From Photobacterium damselae (GTDB lineage: Bacteria > Pseudomonadota > Gammaproteobacteria > Enterobacterales > Vibrionaceae): a DNA stretch of 64,000 bases. Position numbers and translations under genes: made by a program. Positions 36,794 through 46,124 of this stretch are shown here, piece after piece (within the stretch, counting starts at the first letter, position 1; each line of letters begins with the position of its first letter). The stretch lies in the NCBI RefSeq assembly GCF_003026815.1, contig NZ_PYOG01000001.1:434001-498000 (forward strand), in the 5' to 3' direction. The notes beneath the pieces were generated by a model. The model was not told the DNA's origin. It searched no databases and worked only from the letters and a program-made list of their open reading frames with translations.

Positions 36794-36873
36794 TATATAC
36801 CCAAATGACTTCAAAATGCAGACCTCATAGCAAGATGAATAAATCGAGCACTTTAACGTTACTTGGGTATATA
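36794..36873. repeat. 80-bp MITE-like intergenic repeat
   Basis: The ends TATATACCCAAATGAC and GTTACTTGGGTATATA form imperfect terminal inverted repeats with 14 of 16 bases matching. I recognise this type of element as common between genes in Aliivibrio/Vibrio. Related end sequences occur at 39167-39182 and near 29014. The rest of this 345-base gap holds a terminator at 36998-37020. Confidence 0.65.
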
Positions 36874-36997
36874 GCGATTAAAAGTAAGGGATTAATTACT
36901 GGTTGATTATCAATTACCTGTCTTAAGTTGCAAGTAAAAAACCTGTCAAATGCCGTATCTTATAAAGAATTCGTGATTTCTTTGACCTAAAATGAAA

Positions 36998-37020
36998 AAC
37001 GCCCCAATTTAGGGGCGCTT
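36998..37020 (-). terminator. Terminator after the 37048 gene
   Basis: AACGCCCC and GGGGCGCTT form a GC-rich hairpin with a 6-base loop, followed by TTTTTC on the minus strand, 28 bases beyond the stop codon. Confidence 0.8.
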
Positions 37021-37047
37021 TAATGAAGAGATGGGGAAAGTTACTTT

Positions 37048-37449
37048 TTAAGCAGTCATCACTTCTACTTGAAGTTTAACTTGCTCATGTAAAGCATCGT
37101 CAATACATTCAAAAGAAGTTGGTCCATTTAAACCTGTCGATATGGTTGGGGAAATAATTGTACGCCAGCCACCATCATCAAGACGCTCACGTATTTTAAA
37201 CGCAATCTTAACTTCATCAGCAGACACTTCTAATAACTCAGCACTGCCCACAACGTCGCGATACTCATTGGTGATACTATCAAAAATGACTGTTTCTTCT
37301 CCAGGAAGCAGTGACAGCGATGTATTTACGGTTTGTTTTTTATGATCGCTTGTTGTCATCTCAAAATGCACATCTAATAGCCAATCAGCCATCGCCAATG
37401 GACTTAGAAATGCACTAAATAGTACGAGCCCTTTTCCCCAATCATTCAT
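37048..37449 (-). CDS. Hypothetical periplasmic protein
   Basis: The 133-aa product has a likely signal peptide (MNDWGKGLVLFSAFLSPLAM, cleavage after AMA) and a beta-rich mature part. I do not recognise the family. It starts 5 bases after the DUF2919 gene and would be cotranscribed with it. A single Cys occurs near the C-terminus (FECIDDAL). Confidence 0.75.
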   Translation of the reverse strand: MNDWGKGLVLFSAFLSPLAMADWLLDVHFEMTTSDHKKQTVNTSLSLLPGEETVIFDSITNEYRDVVGSAELLEVSADEVKIAFKIRERLDDGGWRTIISPTISTGLNGPTSFECIDDALHEQVKLQVEVMTA

Positions 37450-37454
37450 TTGCT

Positions 37455-37916
37455 TTACCTCTCGATAGGCTTGTCTGCAAATGTATTCTTAACTCTTGAA
37501 CTACGATAAAGGTATAGGAGTAGCCATAAGGTCAATAATAGATTGATCCCAACTAGCCAACTAAATGAACCTTGCGTTAAAACAAGATGATACAGTTGCA
37601 GTATAACGTCTGTTAGATACGTTGCTAGCAAGATAGTCCTACCATGCCGCCACAAATAATTTACTAATTTATTATTTTTATGCCGCTGACCCGACAGCCA
37701 CATCAAACCAATAGCTGGAAGACCAAACGCCAACCCAACATAAAGTGTTTCTCGAACGGGATAAATCAATTCCAGCAGTTGTGCGCCTTGATTGCGACTG
37801 ACTCCTGCCATTATAAATACGACCCACGCTTTTGCACTAAATGCGAGTGACAGCCATAACATTGTCGAAGGTTTTAACCCTCCATGCTTGTCGTAAGCAT
37901 CAATTGGATAAAGCAA
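37455..37916 (-). CDS. DUF2919 (YfeZ-like) inner-membrane protein
   Basis: The 153-aa protein has four predicted membrane helices (around residues 20-38, 55-74, 93-110 and 118-138) and the family opening YPIDAYDKHGGLKPS. E. coli YfeZ of this family also lies near the DyP gene yfeX, so the pairing is conserved. Function is unknown. Confidence 0.8.
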   Translation of the reverse strand: MLYPIDAYDKHGGLKPSTMLWLSLAFSAKAWVVFIMAGVSRNQGAQLLELIYPVRETLYVGLAFGLPAIGLMWLSGQRHKNNKLVNYLWRHGRTILLATYLTDVILQLYHLVLTQGSFSWLVGINLLLTLWLLLYLYRSSRVKNTFADKPIER

Positions 37917-38390
37917 ACTGTTCCCTCAAAAGTTTTGTTCTATCCCAAGCTATGGTGGCAATAATTTTAAATTCAAGTTTTCTTAATAATATGTTGTAGC
38001 CGTATGGCCTAATTGAACTCTAATCGATTATTCATCGTTCGCCATTAGGAAGGTGTAAAGAATGTGCTTTACCGCACTATTTGGGTTTATAACTTGCTGT
38101 CTGGATCACGATTTTTGATCTAAAAAACACAAAAACAGCGTTTTTATTAACCGGATCACATTATCTATCAAACAAAAGAAACTCGCATAAAACTGATTGA
38201 ATAGATATTTAAAATCAATACATTAGATGAATTATAATGACTATAAGCCTGCATAATATGCTAATTTACATATGTAGTAATATGATGAAATATTCTTACA
38301 TAACGCACTTTACTCTAAATAATAGATATTTTTACACTTCACCTCATCTATAGTAGATTGATAGCCATACTTCCAACATAGCGAGTTGAT
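37917..38390. other. Intergenic region before the DUF2956 gene
   Basis: This 474-base stretch separates divergent genes. It is A/T-rich from 38100 on. I see no ORF with a ribosome binding site, no clear terminator and no recognisable small RNA, although the length leaves room for one. Confidence 0.4.
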
Positions 38391-38726
38391 ATGAAAGGGA
38401 AAAGACAACAGAGCGTTTCACCCGAAACCCAAGCAGAGGCAATGCGTATTGCCAAAGGGACTCAAAAGCCAGGCCAAACTAAAGAACAGACTAAATTGAT
38501 TGCTCTAGGGATCCAAAGTGGTATCGAACTATATAAAAAGCAGCAAAAAGCCAAATCACGTGAACGAGATAAATTAAGAAAAAAACAACAAAAAGAGAAA
38601 AATCAAACTGAGGATGTAGATACCGTTATTGAACATCAAATTGAATATCGTCAATCTTGGGTTCCATGGGGACTATTAGTAATATCTTGGCTGGGCTTTA
38701 TCTCTTATCTGTTTCTATATAACTAA
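38391..38726 (+). CDS. DUF2956 family protein
   Basis: The 111-aa product is strongly basic and Lys/Gln-rich (GIELYKKQQKAKSRERDKLRK, residues 44-64), followed by a single C-terminal membrane helix (WVPWGLLVISWLGFISYLFL), suggesting a tail-anchored protein. The opening (SPETQAEAMRIAKGTQKPGQ) is typical of DUF2956, found mainly in Vibrionaceae and related groups. It precedes a lipoprotein gene by 12 bases. Function unknown. Confidence 0.78.
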   Translation: MKGKRQQSVSPETQAEAMRIAKGTQKPGQTKEQTKLIALGIQSGIELYKKQQKAKSRERDKLRKKQQKEKNQTEDVDTVIEHQIEYRQSWVPWGLLVISWLGFISYLFLYN

Positions 38727-38738
38727 AAAGGAACAATC

Positions 38739-39185
38739 ATGAAAACATGGATTATTAGCACAATGGCTCTCTTATCTCTTTCTGGATGCGCAGAACCTGA
38801 TAACCATCTCTATAGCGATCAGATCAATTATCCATGTAATGATAAGCCTAACTGTGTATCAAGTATCGATAAGCGCCCAGAGCACCATGTAGATCCTTTT
38901 TTATTAACCTCTCAGGGGCTATCTAACTGGCAATCAATTAAAGCAATTGCGTTAACTTTACCAGGCAGTAAACTCATTAAAGAGACCCCAAATTATCTGC
39001 ATATAACCTGTTCTAGCCAATTTCTTGGTTTTATCGATGATTTAGAGATTCAACAAAAAAATGATCATCTCGATGTACGCTCGGCATCACGAGTGGGCTA
39101 TTACGATTTTAACGTCAACCGTAATCGAATCGAACTTTTGGAAAAGAAATTGCTGAAGCAAGGGTATATATACCCAAGTGACTGA
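38739..39185 (+). CDS. DUF1499 family lipoprotein
   Basis: The 148-aa product has a lipoprotein signal with lipobox LSGC and a DUF1499 domain (CNDKPNCVSS near residue 32, YLHITCSSQFLGFIDDLE, DVRSASRVGYYDFNVNRNRI). AAGGA precedes the ATG. Its last codons (GYIYPSD) and stop are formed by a TATATACCCAAGTGAC sequence identical in type to the end of the 80-bp repeat element, so the original C-terminus may have been altered. Confidence 0.8.
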   Translation: MKTWIISTMALLSLSGCAEPDNHLYSDQINYPCNDKPNCVSSIDKRPEHHVDPFLLTSQGLSNWQSIKAIALTLPGSKLIKETPNYLHITCSSQFLGFIDDLEIQQKNDHLDVRSASRVGYYDFNVNRNRIELLEKKLLKQGYIYPSD

Positions 39186-39294
39186 CACATAACGATGATA
39201 GTTTAACCCGATAGAATAAATTGCCATAACCAATTGATAATAATTCTCACTTTCATGTAAGATAATAGACATAATTTTTATGATGGTAAGAATA

Positions 39295-39516
39295 ATGGAT
39301 AGAAAGTCGTTTACTGTTTTTAGTTTGGTGGGATTTTTTGCAATGGTCGCGATTCAATTAGGAGAGATCTGGCTCACTCACCACAATATTGATGCTGTTT
39401 TCTTTATTGTTCAGTGGCTTCCTCTTTATCTCGCTTGGGGTGCAATGGTGGCTATCGCATTATTGTACCGAAAATCAGATCCTGAACATAAACCGAACTG
39501 GCATATACAGTTATAA
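39295..39516 (+). CDS. Small hypothetical membrane protein
   Basis: The 73-aa product (starting MDRKSFTVFSLVGFFAM) has two predicted membrane helices. An in-frame ATG at 39280 gives a 78-aa form; neither start has a strong ribosome site. A bidirectional terminator follows. It converges on the nap operon. No family recognised. Confidence 0.65.
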   Translation: MDRKSFTVFSLVGFFAMVAIQLGEIWLTHHNIDAVFFIVQWLPLYLAWGAMVAIALLYRKSDPEHKPNWHIQL

Positions 39517-39519
39517 AAA

Positions 39520-39542
39520 AACCGCCTCACAAGGAGACGGCT
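39520..39542. terminator. Bidirectional terminator between the small membrane gene and the nap operon
   Basis: An imperfect hairpin (ACCGCCTC / GGAGACGG region) is flanked by A residues on the left and TTTAT on the right. It lies just after the plus-strand gene and close to the end of the nap-side transcript. Confidence 0.65.
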
Positions 39543-39564
39543 TTATCTATTCTATTTTTGACGA

Positions 39565-39702
39565 TTAATCTATCTGCTTATCTTTACTTAAAGAAAGTAA
39601 CCAAATACAAATAGCAGCAACAGCAGCAAAACCGGATAAAATAATAACTGGCATTGCTGCATAGCCTAAGATATGCCAAATCACAGATTCAAGTGTACTC
39701 AT
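39565..39702 (-). CDS. Very small membrane protein, TIGR02808-like, end of the nap operon
   Basis: This 45-aa ORF lies 14 bases after napC on the same strand. AGGAG lies 9 bases before its ATG. It is a single hydrophobic segment (residues 7-38; VIWHILGYAAMPVIILSGFA) with a short charged tail (SLSKDKQID). Its size, composition and place next to napC fit the short-protein family TIGR02808 of vibrios. Function unknown; it may assist the Nap membrane quinol side. Confidence 0.7.
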   Translation of the reverse strand: MSTLESVIWHILGYAAMPVIILSGFAAVAAICIWLLSLSKDKQID

Positions 39703-39716
39703 ACCTTATTCTCCTG

Positions 39717-40292
39717 TTATTGCCAGCCTTCGACATTTTTCATATCGGGTAATTTATGAGCAATACCCTTATGGCAATCAACACAGGTCTTGTCACCAGA
39801 AGCTAAGGCTGTTGAGTGCTGATTGGCACTACGAGGTGCTTGCTCAGAGAAATCCATATAATTAAATTCATGACAATTACGACACTCTTGTGAATTATTG
39901 TCTTTCATTCGTTTCCATTCACGTTCAGCTAAGTGTGCCCGTCGAGCTTGGAATTTCTCATCAGTATCGATTGTTCCCATCATATGAGCCACAATTTCTT
40001 TTGATGCCTGAACCTTACGTACTATCTTGTCTGTCCAATTATGTGGTACGTGACAGTCAGAACAAATCGCACGCACACCTGAACGGTTAGAATAGTGAAT
40101 GGTTGATTTAATCTCTTTAACAATAGGAGCATGGCAACCAGAGCAAAACTCCTCGGTATTTGTCACTTCCATACCCGTATTGAAAGCACCCCAAAATAGC
40201 AAACCGCCCATAAAGCCCATAAACAGTACGATGCCAACAGCGACTTTACTTGGTGACTTTAAACGCCGCCAAAATGTCTTCAATAATTTCAT
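39717..40292 (-). CDS. napC: Tetrahaem c-type cytochrome NapC
   Basis: NapC passes electrons from membrane quinol to NapAB in the periplasm. The 191-aa product has an N-terminal membrane anchor (AVGIVLFMGFMGGLLFWGAF) and four CxxCH haem sites (CSGCH, CSDCH, CRNCH, CVDCH), plus the conserved NapC/NirT spacing. It follows napB by 14 bases. It is the last large gene of napFDABC. Confidence 0.97.
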   Translation of the reverse strand: MKLLKTFWRRLKSPSKVAVGIVLFMGFMGGLLFWGAFNTGMEVTNTEEFCSGCHAPIVKEIKSTIHYSNRSGVRAICSDCHVPHNWTDKIVRKVQASKEIVAHMMGTIDTDEKFQARRAHLAEREWKRMKDNNSQECRNCHEFNYMDFSEQAPRSANQHSTALASGDKTCVDCHKGIAHKLPDMKNVEGWQ

Positions 40293-40306
40293 TGCCAGCC
40301 CCTTGT

Positions 40307-40822
40307 TTAATGAGATTCTTGCAGTGCTTCAACACGCTTAAACTGATTACCAACAAGTGGTTTCGCATCAACTTGCGGTACGTGACACTGCTGACAGAAA
40401 TAACGACTTGGAGACACATCAGACAAGACTTGACCTTGGCGAGGTGACACATAGTGAGTCACACTAATTTTGGTCGCCCCCATCTCTTTAGCATTTTTCC
40501 AACTGTGACATGCTAAGCATTTGTTGGCATTTAAATCGACTTCATAATTACGAATTGTGTGTGGAATCAATGGTGGTTGATACACATAATCGCTATCAAT
40601 TAACGGTTGCTGCTTTGGCACGTGCTTCATAGGATCTGCAGGTCGAGATACGCTTAATTCAGTATCACCGCGAAGTGAAGCAAGTCCTCCAATACCACCT
40701 GCATAATGTTTCTCTAATTTTGCTACCGCTTGCTCAGTTGGATTGGTTGGCTCTTCTGCACTTTGAACGGCTCCTGCCAGCAGTAATCCAGAAGCAACGA
40801 TGGCCATTAATAATCGTTTCAT
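40307..40822 (-). CDS. napB: Dihaem cytochrome NapB, small subunit of periplasmic nitrate reductase
   Basis: NapB forms a complex with NapA and supplies electrons from NapC. The 171-aa product has a signal peptide (MKRLLMAIVASGLLLAGAVQ, cleavage after SA) and two haem sites, CLACH and CQQCH, with the extra axial His in PLIPHTIRNYEV. It lies 71 bases after napA. Confidence 0.97.
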   Translation of the reverse strand: MKRLLMAIVASGLLLAGAVQSAEEPTNPTEQAVAKLEKHYAGGIGGLASLRGDTELSVSRPADPMKHVPKQQPLIDSDYVYQPPLIPHTIRNYEVDLNANKCLACHSWKNAKEMGATKISVTHYVSPRQGQVLSDVSPSRYFCQQCHVPQVDAKPLVGNQFKRVEALQESH

Positions 40823-40893
40823 GATTCTCTCCGCCTTAGTTGGCTAATTCCTAATTCTGTTAAATGCGACGCCGCAACGCCGCTTTTAATCCC

Positions 40894-43380
40894 TTATGCT
40901 TTACGAATTTGAACTGGGCACTTCTTGAAGTCCGTCTGCTTAGAGAGCGGATCGGTCGCATCAAGAATCAACTTGTTCACTAAAATTCGAGCATCAAAGA
41001 ATGGAATGAAGACCAATCCAACGGGAGGACGGTTACGACCACGAGTTTCTACTCGACAATTAATCTCACCACGACGAGAAGCAACAATCACTTCATCACC
41101 ACGACGTAAACCACGATTTTTTGCATCATCTGGATGAATAAAGCAAAACGCATCAGGCACTGCTTTATACAATTCAGGAACTCGACGAGTCATTGTTCCT
41201 GTATGCCAATGTTCAAGTACTCGGCCTGTACACAACCACATATCGTACTCTTTATCTGGTGTTTCAGGTGCTGATTCAAATGGCGCAAAAATGATATTGG
41301 CTTTACCATCTGGCTTACCATAGAAGTAAAACTCACTACCTTCTGGTACATAAGGATCCGAACCTTCAGCAAAACGCCACTTAGTCTCTTTACCATTGAC
41401 AACAGGCCAACGTAAGCCTCGAACATGATGATAAGTATCATATGGAGCTAAATCGTGACCATGTCCACGACCGAATGATGCATACTCTTCAAATAAGCCT
41501 TTTTGTACATAGAAACCTTGGGCTTGAGCGTCATCATTAAGCTCTTGAGCTTCAGTAAGTGGGAACTTGTCCACTTGACCATTTTTAAATAAGACGTCAT
41601 ACATAGTCTTACCACGGTATTCAGGCATTTGAGCGATAAGATCATCACCCCATACTTCTTCAACTTTAAAGCGCTTAGAAAATTCCATGATCTGCCATAG
41701 ATCGGATTTAGCTTCTGCTGGCGCTTTAACTTGCTGATACCAAACCTGAGTACGACGTTCTGCGTTACCGTATGCGCCTTCTTTCTCAACCCACATCGCA
41801 GTTGGCAAAATAAGGTCTGCCGCTTGTGCCGTTACCGTTGGATACGGATCTGAACAGACAATAAAGTTATCAGGGTTGCGGTAACCTGGTAGACGTTCTT
41901 CATTGATATTTGGACCCGCCTGCATATTGTTATTACACATTACCCAGTATGCGTTCAGCTTGCCATCTTTTAGCATGCGATCTTGCAATACAGCATGGTA
42001 ACCAGGTTTTGGTGGGATAGTACCTTCTGGTAATTTCCAAATTTTCTCAGCAATCGCGCGATGCTTTGGATTTGCTACCACCATATCAGCAGGTAAGCGG
42101 TGGGCAAATGTTCCCACTTCACGAGCAGTACCACATGCAGACGGCTGACCTGTTAATGAGAATGGGCTATTACCTGGTTGAGCAATTTTACCCGTTAATA
42201 GGTGAAGGTTATAAATCAGGCTCTGCATCCAAACGCCACGAGTATGCTGGTTAACCCCCATGGTCCAAAGTGACATCACTTTCGTTTTTGGAGCTGCATA
42301 CATTTTTGCCATCGTCAGGAGCTTTTCAGGCTCAACACCCGACATTTCCGACGCTTTCTCCAATGTGTACTCAGCAACAGAGGCTTTATACTCATCAAAC
42401 GTCATGGCAAACATTTCACCCGAGTTTGGATTTTTAGCTTTTTTCTGTAGTGGATTATCATCACGTAAACCGTAACCGATATCCGTTTGTGCGCGCTTAA
42501 AGTGGGTATGCTTATTAACAAAGTCCCAATTTACTGCATCATTTTGAATAATGTAATTAGCAATGTAGTTAGCAATTGCAAGGTCGGTTTGCGGCTCGAA
42601 GATCATGCCATTATCTGCTAACTCAAATGAGCGATGATAATACGTAGACAGCACATTGACCTTAACATGTGGATTACTCAAACGGCGATCGGTAATGCGA
42701 GTCCATAGAACAGGGTGCATTTCAGCCATGTTTGAACCCCAAAGCACAAAGGCGTCAGCATGTTCAAAGTCGTCGTAACACCCCATAGGTTCATCGATAC
42801 CAAAGGTACGCATAAAGCCAACAACCGCTGATGCCATACAGTGACGAGCATTAGGGTCGATGTTGTTAGAGCGGAAACCTGCTTTCATCATTTTAGATGC
42901 AGCATAACCTTCCATTACCGTCCATTGGCCCGAACCAAACATACCAACACCTGATGGGCCTTGTTTTTGTAGTGCTTGCTTCCACTTCTCAGCCATTACA
43001 TCAAATGCGTGATCCCAAGAAACTGCTGTAAACTCACCTTCTTTGTCGTATTGACCATTTTTCATACGTAGCATCGGCGTTTGTAAGCGATCGTTGCCAT
43101 ACATGATTTTTGATAAGAAGTAGCCTTTAATACAGTTTAAGCCTTTGTTCACTGGCGCTTCAGGGTCGCCTTGAGTTGCTACAACACGGCCATTTTGGGT
43201 GCCAACAAGAACAGAACAACCTGTACCACAAAAACGACAAGGCGCTTTATCCCATTTAATTTTGGTTTCATCTGAACTTACGATTAAGTTCGTTGCAGAT
43301 GTTGGCAGAGAGATCCCCGCCACAGCAGCTGCGGAAGCTGCAGCATTCGCTTTCACAAATGCTCGTCTTGTCATCTTCAT
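40894..43380 (-). CDS. napA: Periplasmic nitrate reductase catalytic subunit NapA
   Basis: NapA reduces nitrate to nitrite at a molybdenum bis-MGD centre. The 828-aa precursor has a Tat signal ([20 protein letters not shown]), a [4Fe-4S] site (CRFCGTGC then Cys in GLNCIKGYF), and the Mo-coordinating Cys in [18 protein letters not shown]. The full molybdopterin-oxidoreductase C-terminus is present. Its start overlaps the end of napD by 4 bases, so the chaperone and its client are coupled. Confidence 0.98.
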   Translation of the reverse strand: MKMTRRAFVKANAAASAAAVAGISLPTSATNLIVSSDETKIKWDKAPCRFCGTGCSVLVGTQNGRVVATQGDPEAPVNKGLNCIKGYFLSKIMYGNDRLQTPMLRMKNGQYDKEGEFTAVSWDHAFDVMAEKWKQALQKQGPSGVGMFGSGQWTVMEGYAASKMMKAGFRSNNIDPNARHCMASAVVGFMRTFGIDEPMGCYDDFEHADAFVLWGSNMAEMHPVLWTRITDRRLSNPHVKVNVLSTYYHRSFELADNGMIFEPQTDLAIANYIANYIIQNDAVNWDFVNKHTHFKRAQTDIGYGLRDDNPLQKKAKNPNSGEMFAMTFDEYKASVAEYTLEKASEMSGVEPEKLLTMAKMYAAPKTKVMSLWTMGVNQHTRGVWMQSLIYNLHLLTGKIAQPGNSPFSLTGQPSACGTAREVGTFAHRLPADMVVANPKHRAIAEKIWKLPEGTIPPKPGYHAVLQDRMLKDGKLNAYWVMCNNNMQAGPNINEERLPGYRNPDNFIVCSDPYPTVTAQAADLILPTAMWVEKEGAYGNAERRTQVWYQQVKAPAEAKSDLWQIMEFSKRFKVEEVWGDDLIAQMPEYRGKTMYDVLFKNGQVDKFPLTEAQELNDDAQAQGFYVQKGLFEEYASFGRGHGHDLAPYDTYHHVRGLRWPVVNGKETKWRFAEGSDPYVPEGSEFYFYGKPDGKANIIFAPFESAPETPDKEYDMWLCTGRVLEHWHTGTMTRRVPELYKAVPDAFCFIHPDDAKNRGLRRGDEVIVASRRGEINCRVETRGRNRPPVGLVFIPFFDARILVNKLILDATDPLSKQTDFKKCPVQIRKA

Positions 43381-43649
43381 GCGTTGTCCTCAGATTGCGT
43401 CTCAAAGTGCTCAATTTGGTGATACACCAAAAACGTTGCTAACACGTGGTCTAAATTATTAATTTTATCTATTGTGTCAGTCACATAGCCTTGATTCTCT
43501 GTTTCAAGGACTACCACGACCTTTCCTTCTACACTGTCGCCATATATTTCAGTATTTGGCAGCTGTAAGATTTGCTCTTTAACTTGTGGCAAATATTCTG
43601 GATTAACATGCACGACTAAACTGGAAATATGAACTTCTTGTACAGCCAT
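43377..43649 (-). CDS. napD: NapA-specific chaperone NapD
   Basis: NapD binds the NapA Tat signal and prevents export before cofactor insertion. The 90-aa product is a ferredoxin-like fold ([20 protein letters not shown], residues 5-24, and [20 protein letters not shown]), the usual size. It overlaps napA by 4 bases and follows napF by 2. Confidence 0.95.
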   Translation of the reverse strand: MAVQEVHISSLVVHVNPEYLPQVKEQILQLPNTEIYGDSVEGKVVVVLETENQGYVTDTIDKINNLDHVLATFLVYHQIEHFETQSEDNA

Positions 43650-43651
43650 GC

Positions 43652-44149
43652 TTACTCCTTCGATTGATGGGCTGTTAATGTAATGGCACTAACGGGACAA
43701 GTTGATAAACACGCCCCACACCCAGTACATTTATCAGTATCAAGTTGAGGAACCGCACAGCTCCCAACTTGAAGTTGAAATGAAATCGCCTGAGTCTCAC
43801 ACATATCACCACAGCTTCTGCATTCAACATTCTGGAGAGCGATACAATTGTTCTGAATGTCAATTCTGTTATGCCATGGTGATTGTTTCTGCTCTAAAAA
43901 AAGCGATTCGGGGCAAGCATCAGCACATTGATAACAAAATGTGCATTCTCCTTCTCCCTGCTGAAAATTCACTTCGGGGAACCCTCCATCCCCGACTGCG
44001 ATAATCTGTGTTTCACAAGCTGTTATGCATTTTTTACAGCGTGTACAGCGATCAACAAATTCAGCTTCAGCAATACTCCACGGAAGCCTTGCCCACTCTC
44101 TAGCTTGCCGCCGTGAAAATAAATTTCGTCTTGATTTATCAAACATCAC
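43652..44149 (-). CDS. napF: Iron-sulfur protein NapF
   Basis: NapF is a cytoplasmic accessory protein with several [4Fe-4S] clusters thought to act on NapA maturation. The 165-aa product has Cys clusters CTRCKKCITAC, CTFCYQCADACP, a CRSCGDMC motif and CTGCGACLSTCPV. The N-terminal basic segment (KSRRNLFSRRQAREWARLPW) is typical. It is the first gene of napFDABC, downstream of the NarP/FNR region. Confidence 0.95.
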   Translation of the reverse strand: MMFDKSRRNLFSRRQAREWARLPWSIAEAEFVDRCTRCKKCITACETQIIAVGDGGFPEVNFQQGEGECTFCYQCADACPESLFLEQKQSPWHNRIDIQNNCIALQNVECRSCGDMCETQAISFQLQVGSCAVPQLDTDKCTGCGACLSTCPVSAITLTAHQSKE

Positions 44150-44293
44150 TCAATATTTTTATGAATAGATATGAACAAATGGTAGTAGGCTTCCTCAGAG
44201 AATCACAAAAAAATCCTCAAAAACGTCACAGCACCATTCATAAAACTTCATTTTTTGTTATGAGTAGTCTAATTATTGAAATAAATGCTTAAA

Positions 44294-44309
44294 TACCCCC
44301 TAAGAGGTA
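44294..44309. promoter_or_regulatory. NarP-type 7-2-7 operator between napF and narQ
   Basis: TACCCCC-TA-AGAGGTA is an inverted pair of NarL/NarP heptamers with the 2-base spacing required by NarP. It lies 145 bases before napF (minus) and 109 before narQ (plus). Confidence 0.8.
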
Positions 44310-44323
44310 ATTACGGGGTAGAA

Positions 44324-44337
44324 TTGCGATAGATCAA
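44324..44337. promoter_or_regulatory. FNR-like site between napF and narQ
   Basis: TTGCGATAGATCAA matches TTGAT-N4-ATCAA at 8 of 10 defined bases. It lies 29 bases centre-to-centre from the NarP site, on its upstream side for nap, resembling the FNR-then-NarP order at the E. coli nap promoter. It is also about 80 bases before narQ. Confidence 0.65.
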
Positions 44338-44417
44338 CAAATCTTAAGGGGAAAGCGCTCAATATTTGCGCCCCTCACCCTTTTGTTGCAGCGAAATAAA
44401 GATAGGACTGAAATAAC

Positions 44418-46124
44418 GTGCCGAGCCGACCATTTAAGCCAGTGACCACCACAATAGCGAGAGCCATGCTCTGTATTTTGCTGCTTTCGGTGATCACAAC
44501 CAGCTTTGCCTTATTAACGTTGGCTTCTAGCTTAAACGATGCTGAAGCTGTAAACGTGTCAGGTTCGCTTAGAATGCAAAGCTATCGTTTGGCTTATGAC
44601 ATTCAAACACATTCGGAACAATTGCCTCATCATATAGCTAAATTTGAACACTCATTATTTGCAGAACCGATGGCTGAACTCGACTCTCTAATAGTGCCAA
44701 GGCGGATCAAATTGCATTACTATAGCTTGATCGATAGATGGCATGAACTCAAACCAGATTCCTTAGCAAAACAGCAGAAGTACCTGACAAATGTTGCTGA
44801 CTTTGTAACTCGTATTGATAAGTTTGTGTTTGAACTACAAGAATTTTCTATCACAAAACTGCGTATGCTTGCGGTATTAGGAGGGATGGGATTAACCCTG
44901 ATTCTTTGTGTCGCCCTTTTTGTGATTCATTTTACTCAGCGCCAAGTTGTTACCCCGCTGAATCGCCTTGTTAGTGCCAGTAAACGAATTAAACAAGGTG
45001 AATTTGATCTTCATTTAGCGATAACCAATAACAACGAATTAGGCCTTCTTACCAATACTTTTAATACAATGGCATCTGAACTGGGTAAGCTTTATCACGG
45101 GTTAGAGCAAAAAGTGAATGAGAAAACTCATCGATTACGGCATGCTAATGATTCATTACAAATTCTATATCAATGTTCTCAAGAGCTTTCTGTAAGCAGA
45201 CTCAGCGAAGAAAATTTTCATACCATGCTCAATACGTTAGTAGCATTAGAAGGCCTAACCGCAGTAAAGCTCAGTATTAGTGAGAGTAATGGACATCAAT
45301 ATGAGATCGAATCCGGTGTTGTCGATATTCATTGCTCTTGGCACTATCAGGATTTGGCTATTGATGGCGAAGTATTAGGACAATTATGGTGGCAATATTC
45401 ACTGCCATGCCCCGATCAAGCTCTAATCGATAATATTGCGCGAATTCTTGCTCGTGGTATTTACTATAACCGAGCTCAAAAACAGACCGAGCAGCTGCTG
45501 ATCATGGAAGAGCGAGCGACCATAGCTAGAGAACTTCATGACTCTTTAGCGCAATCGCTCTCTTATCTAAAAATACAGTTAACATTGCTTAAGAGGCAGA
45601 TAAATAAAGATAATTCTCAGCAAGCAAAGGAAATTTTAGCGGATATTGAACAGGGGTTGTCAGGAGCATATACTCAGCTTAGAGAGCTATTGAGCACATT
45701 CCGGTTAACCGTTGCAGAAGCGGATTTTGCTCAAGCTTTAACCACTATGGTTGAACCATTAGAAGAGCAAACCAATGCCGTGATTGTGGTCGATAATCAA
45801 CTCTCATCACTGCATTTGCAAGCCCATCATCAAATTCATCTTTTACAGGTCATACGAGAAGCACTACTTAATGCTATCAAACATGCCAATGCGGATGAGA
45901 TCTTAATTCGATGTTTACAACAAGGCGACAAAATTGCCATTTCAATTAAAGATGATGGTGATGGTTTTGATCCTAGAAATCCAAAGCTTAACCACTACGG
46001 TTTAGCCATTATGAATGAGCGGGCAGCTCGGTTACATGGGCAGTTAGAGATCCATACTCAACCGCAAAAAGGCTGTGAAATTGAGCTAACATTTTTATTA
46101 CCAAAGGAAGACCAAAATGAGTAA
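44418..46124 (+). CDS. narQ: Nitrate/nitrite sensor histidine kinase NarQ
   Basis: NarQ senses periplasmic nitrate/nitrite and phosphorylates NarP. The 568-aa product has two membrane helices (about residues 13-37 and 150-172), a periplasmic sensor with the P-box region (NVSGSLRMQSYRLAYDIQ), a HAMP segment, a central GAF-like part, a HisKA_3 site with His374 (ARELHDSLAQSLSYLKIQL) and an ATPase domain (DDGDGFDP, HYGLAIMNERA). The start is GTG. narP overlaps by 8 bases. It is divergent from nap, its expected target. Confidence 0.95.
   Translation: MPSRPFKPVTTTIARAMLCILLLSVITTSFALLTLASSLNDAEAVNVSGSLRMQSYRLAYDIQTHSEQLPHHIAKFEHSLFAEPMAELDSLIVPRRIKLHYYSLIDRWHELKPDSLAKQQKYLTNVADFVTRIDKFVFELQEFSITKLRMLAVLGGMGLTLILCVALFVIHFTQRQVVTPLNRLVSASKRIKQGEFDLHLAITNNNELGLLTNTFNTMASELGKLYHGLEQKVNEKTHRLRHANDSLQILYQCSQELSVSRLSEENFHTMLNTLVALEGLTAVKLSISESNGHQYEIESGVVDIHCSWHYQDLAIDGEVLGQLWWQYSLPCPDQALIDNIARILARGIYYNRAQKQTEQLLIMEERATIARELHDSLAQSLSYLKIQLTLLKRQINKDNSQQAKEILADIEQGLSGAYTQLRELLSTFRLTVAEADFAQALTTMVEPLEEQTNAVIVVDNQLSSLHLQAHHQIHLLQVIREALLNAIKHANADEILIRCLQQGDKIAISIKDDGDGFDPRNPKLNHYGLAIMNERAARLHGQLEIHTQPQKGCEIELTFLLPKEDQNE

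Noticed and set aside
43675-44116. Several overlapping frames antisense or out of frame in napF
   Set aside because: They are shadows of the Cys-rich napF gene and have no ribosome sites.
44341-44400. Terminator-like GGGG...GCGC / GCGCCCC hairpin before narQ
   Set aside because: It has no following T-tract and lies in a promoter region; the pairing is imperfect and may be chance.
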